Assembly (NCBI GenBank): GCA_036583965.1
Contig: JAZBQD010000001.1
Span: 19,194,466-19,258,465 of the forward strand
DNA: 64,000 nt
From: Prunella strophiata
Lineage: Eukaryota; Chordata; Aves; Passeriformes; Prunellidae
Reading direction: 5' to 3'
The translations under genes and the position numbers were made by a program. Every line of letters begins with the position of its first letter. The first letter of the stretch is position 1. Of this stretch, positions 59,309 through 64,000 are shown in pieces. Under the pieces are notes generated by a model. The model saw only the letters and a list, made by a program, of their open reading frames with translations, was not told where the DNA came from and did no database searches.

Positions 59309-62300
59309 AAACCAAAACAAACCCATATGAAACAGTTTGGAAGGAAAAATGTAGGAATAAATCTTGAAGACAGAAAGTTTTTTGGTCAAAACTTGTGGCG
59401 GGAGCTAGTGGTAATAATTTTATTTAACAGGTGTTACCAGAGGTCTTAATGCTGAGCTTTAAAAGATGCACAGACATTGTCTTTTTGGCTATGAGAAGTG
59501 AGAATGGACAAAGTTCCTGAAAATGGGAGTATCCCATCCTCTGCCAAACAGTCTGGTCACATAATGCATGTCTCAGCCAAATTCCATTCCTACTACTATG
59601 GGATTATATTTATCTCAGAAAATTAAGGAGTGTTGTTTAGATAAGAAGACTAAGATTTACCTTAAATAATTTAGTGAAGTGGGTTGAGACCCACTGCAGA
59701 CCTGGCCTGAAACCATCACCTTGCTGAATTCCTACAAATAAAAAATTGGGAACTTAGGGAATACCACAGGATGAAGGTTCTTTTTAGTTGGGTCTGGACC
59801 ACAGAAATGCAAAGAATTAAAATGAAAGAGGATCAAACCACATGAAGCCATGAGTGGAAAAAGGTTGCGTCATGTTCCACTGAGAAATTCAGCATTTTTT
59901 GGCTATTCACTCAAATAGCAACCAAAGAATGTTGTTATTAAATATTCTTCAAATGACTTGTGAGAGCTTTTTAAGGTTCAAAGATTTCCATCATCCAAAG
60001 ATGTCACAGATAGTTTTGTGATGGGGGAACAGGCTGGAAGTTCAGCCAAGATCCTCTGGAGGTGAGTGATAAAGCATCTAGGCTGCTAAGCCATGGGCAG
60101 TTGTGCTGGCTTGATTTTGAATGGTTTAATTGACACTTGACCTGTTTTAAATCACCAGCAAGGTCGAACAGGACAATCAGGACCAGGAAACCTTCTCCTT
60201 CCTCCAAGGGTGATCTGGAATGTGGATGAATTTCCATGAGGAATGGGAAGATCCTTGCAGCTGGATTCCCCCAGATGTCCGGATTCAAGGAGCAGAGTAA
60301 ACATTATCCAAGAGAAAGTCAACGAGTAAGTAGGAAAGGGACATTTTCCTGAAGATTTCCATGTGGTTTGTAGCTATAAACAGACTTCATGATAATACAG
60401 ACTAATTTCTAAAGTGTCTTTAAATTAACACAGTTTTGGGGTTTGAGACTTTTTCCCTCTATTTTTTTCCTTCTATTTTTTCCTGTAAAGTGCACAAAGG
60501 TCAAGTTTTGGGTTCCTCTCCCAACCTGGCAGGACTCTTGTGTTTCCAAGTGCTCCTACTTGCTGCTTAATTGAAAATAATATTACTGTGCTAAACAACA
60601 TCATCTTGGGATCACTTGTGGGATTTAGTGGTGTTTAAGGGGTGAAGGCCAGGATACTGCACAGTGAAATCTCCAGTGCAAAGAAAATAAGGTGCATTTC
60701 TTATGAACCCCTAAAACAGCTGCACTTCATTCAAGAAATACATATGAAAAAAACTACACAGGCAAAATTTTATTTACTACTGATGTTATAATGACTTGGT
60801 AGGATTTTTTGAGACTGAAGGGTCTGAGGGTAGATTTTGTGGCTACTTTATCTCAAGAGCTAGAAATATTTCTTCATTTAATTGAGGAAATTTGTTATGC
60901 CACCGAGGGGTTATTCATTGTATGGATTATTGTTTGGAGCTAGAACAAGCTCCTTTCTTTTTGATATTTAAATGGAAAGAAAAAATAAATAGCATGTCCT
61001 TTTCAAAACAAACAGTTCAAAATGACTGGTCAATACCAACTATTAAAAAATCCCAGATAGATTCCTTAGCTAGATTCCTACATCATTAAACTCTGAGGAA
61101 CTTTGGTTGGGGAATTTTGGACTAATTTGATTTTGGAGTTAAGATCCACGAGCTGGGTAAATATGACAAGGTCCAAAGAATGGACCCACTGTCCTGCCAG
61201 TGCTGTGATGTGCATTTCCACCACATTCTTTCAAATCCCACCCATTCATCTGTCCAAAGCTGTAGCATGTGGAATAACAGGTATGAAATAAATTATATCA
61301 TACTTTAAAAAATTGTGAAGTCTCCTTAAGAAAAAAGTAATTACAGAAGAGCTCTTGTTCTGGTTTTCACGTTATCCTTTCTGATAATCTTTTCAGCAAT
61401 TTTTATTAGGTGCATAGAGATACTTTTAAGATATATGTATTTATATAAATATCTTTATGTACTATAGAACTTCCTGCTACTGAGTTAGGAATTTGATTGT
61501 TACCTCTGTCATTAGAAGAGTAAAAGCATCTGAAAATTAATCTCTAACCTTCTTAAGCTTAAATATGTCCAAAACTAAAATAACAAAGAGTACAGAAGAG
61601 TTTTAGAGCTTCATGAATGAAAATGGTTGTCTTCTGCTCATACTTCACATCCCATGGCAATTGAGCATTTATGACTGAAGGAAATCTCTACAATTGTCTA
61701 AATTAGTGAGTCCTACTTATGAACTGAAGTTGTAGAAAATAAATGCCAAGAATTTGCCATAGTCTGCTCACAGGCTCATTTGATGAAGAAGCAGCTTGGC
61801 CTTGCCTAAACCAATTGGAATTCAAACTACAGCGGGAAATGCACAAATACTTTTCAGGACAGACTTTAGAAACAATGCAGGTTATTTTTTCCTTAGGATA
61901 TTCAGAAATTTCAGCATTCACAAGGCACAAGAATGGGGACAGATGAAGCGTTGGGGATGAAAACTCCCTCGGTCCGTTTTGCCAGACTGGTTCCCTTTTT
62001 AACCGTGGAGCAGCCAGGGGATGAACACATTTTCCTGTGGGCTCCCCAGTGTCAGCAGTGGAGCACATTAGTGTCACTTGTGGCTGCAGCATCCCTGGTG
62101 TGGGCTCCTGTCTAATGGGCAGTGGTGGGAGCTGCAGACATCAAACCCCTGAGCTGGAGCCCATCAGGCAGCGAGCGGCGGATGTGTCAACTCCGGCTTC
62201 TTTGCGGAAAATGTTTCTCCTCGTCTCCAGCCCCGTTGCTCCCACTGAGTGTGCATGCCAGCTTTAGTGCCTGCTCCACTTATTTCAGGTATTTTTGTGT

Positions 62301-62879
62301 CAACAGAACGGTAACAGTCTAAAACAGTCTCTTTTTTTTTTGCTGACAGTGGTAGGAAATATTCTTCTTTGACCAAATCCTGACTTGCTTCCTTCTTGTT
62401 CAGGCAAAACCAGTTGGAAAATCTCTGACTGGAACAAAGAATTGCACATCCAGCTTGCTTCAAGTGAATATTGCTAAAAAAATTAGAGATGTGAAGATTT
62501 TTTTAATAATCTGACCCATCATTGGTCTCTAAGGAACAAAAGGAATCAGTGTCTTAGAATTTTTAAAGACCTAATAAATATTTTTCCATAACCACAGCAT
62601 TTTACTTCAGAAAAAATGGAGCTAAGGTAATATTTAATTTGCTTATTTACAACATTAAGTAAAATATTCTATTTCTGATTTTTTTTCAATATATGTTGCT
62701 GTTTATTGTGACAAATACTTCAAATCTCAGTGCTCAGTTCTCAACAGAGCTTCTTGGTGTGTTTCAGAGCCTCACACAGTTAAAATTATTCCATTAGGCT
62801 ATTAAAGCATGGAATGTGCAACATACCATTCACCTCAAGGCATTTCTCTGCTCATTTTTATCTTTTTGGATACCTGTAG
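59309..62879. other. Non-coding sequence, mostly repeat-free
   Basis: About 3.5 kb with no recognised transposon. At 61940-62240 some CpGs persist ('ggcagcgagcggcggatgtg', 62166-62185), which may indicate another constrained element. No exon could be supported. Confidence 0.4.
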
Positions 62880-63287
62880 CTTCCTTTCTGCACAAACATT
62901 TTACTGCGAGCGTTCTCTCGGATCTGCCAGTTAACTTCCCCTTGAAGCCCGGTGGCCTTCCCTGCTCTGGTGGTCACTCATCTCGGCCCTCTCAGATCTC
63001 AGAAGGGGGTGGCAGCAACACACTGAATGAAATATCAAGCAAATTCCCATCAAATGGCAGCATGACCCCCCCAGGTAACAAGCAGACATCAGGTGTAAAA
63101 CTGTTCTGTCCCATATCTCGTCCTTCTCTGCGCGGATGGCGCCAAGGCGCATTTTCCAACCTAATTCAGAGAAGTTCGGTGCCATCCCTTCCCAGATCCC
63201 CGTGCTGGGGTTCTTAATTAGCAATGCAGTGCTAGGCAGGTGATGGGAAAGGAGAGGGGAAGAAACAGCCGGCAGAGAAGAACTGTT
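62880..63287. promoter_or_regulatory. Candidate conserved block, possibly exonic
   Basis: Repeat-free, locally CpG-bearing sequence ('ttactgcgagcg' near 62902 and 'ctgcgcggatggcgccaagg' at 63128-63147), with TTAATTA at 63214-63220. The plus-strand frame (62816-63217) is open for 133 codons. Its middle is Ser/Gly/Pro-rich and could pass for part of a transcription factor, but I recognise no family and no clear splice sites. The more likely reading is a regulatory element. Confidence 0.3.
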
Positions 63288-63494
63288 TTATTGATGCCGG
63301 TAGTCTGGGCTAAAGCACAGCTCCTGCTGCATTTCTTCCAGCAGCGCGAGCTGAATCTTTTCCCTCATTTGATACAGTGACCTCTCAAGTGCATCATTGC
63401 CCTGAGGGCTGAGGGCAGTCCAGCAACTGTTAAACCCCTTGGGTTGATAATCTTCTCCCACATTTGCCCTTAACACCAGACATACCACCATTAG
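63288..63494 (-). CDS. Possible small or terminal coding exon, unidentified
   Basis: A minus-strand frame is open from a TAG at 63495-63497 to a TAA at 63288-63290, with an ATG at 63491. The C-terminal ~35 residues are protein-like: the segment after Ala-Leu-Glu-Arg-Ser-Leu-Tyr-Gln-Met-Arg-Glu-Lys is rich in Glu, Gln and Leu, consistent with an amphipathic helix. The stop codon overlaps an AATAAA (minus strand, 63287-63292), which would leave an almost empty 3' UTR if used. No family is recognised and no strong splice acceptor is visible. It may be chance within a conserved non-coding element. Confidence 0.2.
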   Translation of the reverse strand, partial: LMVVCLVLRANVGEDYQPKGFNSCWTALSPQGNDALERSLYQMREKIQLALLEEMQQELCFSPDYRHQ

Positions 63495-64000
63495 CTACAG
63501 CTCCACTGGTGCTCATTAGAGCCGATCAATATAGACTAACATAAAGAATGCTGCTGCGCCTTCTGTTATTTTTCAGTTACTGCAAATTTACAGACTTTTC
63601 ACCTACAATACGAGCTTTGCTGCTGTACTATGTAAAAAAGAAGATTTGAGACGTGAAAAAAAACCCAGTAGTTTTTATTAGATGCCTAACTGTTATTTAT
63701 CCTGATGCTCAAAATACCTCGTTACTAGAGAGCGGATGGGAGATGTTCTGGACAAAATTCTCTTTGGATTAAGTTGCCATAAAATCACAACTTTTATAAA
63801 AATCACAGCAGCTGGACTGGCAAACAAAACCAAGCACATTTTAATATGAGAGAGTGTTTGAGCCTGCAAAGCCTGTGCAAGTGTTTTCATGAACTTGGGC
63901 TGATATTTTTAAGTCCACTGGCCACGTCCATTGCAGGTGGAAAGGGGTTGTGTGGCCAGTTGAAGGTCTATACATTGAAGGCACATATGTAGAGTGGTTC
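63495..64000. other. Non-coding sequence, no gene seen
   Basis: AT-rich, repeat-free sequence. The first ~70 bases ('gagccgatcaatatagac' at 63519) could belong to the neighbouring constrained block. Confidence 0.4.

Noticed and set aside
1..64000. tRNA, rRNA or small-RNA genes
   Set aside because: I looked for tRNA B-box words (GGTTCGANTCC) and rRNA cores and found none. The 'ggttccaacc' strings belong to CR1 ends.

Overview
This window is non-coding nuclear DNA of a bird, most likely a songbird. The main evidence is eighteen fragments of the avian CR1 LINE, recognised by the conserved 3' end (a 'ttaaggtcc..ttccaaccc..aaccattc' core followed by ATTCTATGAT-like terminal repeats). Four LTR-type endogenous retroviral fragments and many short-period tandem arrays complete the repeat content. 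I found no gene that can be named, no rRNA or tRNA gene, no CRISPR array and nothing bacterial. Most long open frames are artefacts of tandem repeats, of CR1 copies or of the assembly gap.

Layout. 1-11.2 kb is repeat-rich: a 72-bp minisatellite, an ERV LTR, a TAA array, a CR1 ending in a G-rich purine tract, a ~390-bp TTTTA array, another CR1, a second TAA array and a mosaic LTR. About 11.64-12.70 kb is repeat-free and dense in transcription-factor-like motifs, with the look of a conserved non-coding element. 13-44 kb is a mixture of CR1 copies in both orientations, LTRs at 14.5 and 24.6 kb, a convergent GGAA/TTCC pair at 16 kb, GGGAT arrays at 21.5 and 38.4 kb, a ~57-copy CCTTTT array at 27 kb and a 500-N gap at 32.6-33.1 kb. 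44-64 kb is repeat-poor. It holds a small CpG-rich block (45.7-46.1 kb) running into AT-rich motif-dense sequence, and further enhancer-like blocks near 47.8-48.4, 57.85-58.3 and 62.9-63.6 kb.

Interpretation (inference). The pattern of repeat-rich stretches alternating with repeat-free, homeodomain/SOX/POU-motif-rich blocks resembles a gene desert or long intron around a developmental regulator gene, but I cannot name the locus. Two minus-strand open frames (49.95-50.24 and 63.29-63.49 kb) look somewhat protein-like and are flagged as weak exon candidates. I did not find a convincing new biological system. The best leads are the candidate regulatory blocks, the two exon-like frames, the mosaic LTR and the structure-prone tandem arrays. 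All percentages, copy numbers and boundaries were estimated by eye and are approximate.
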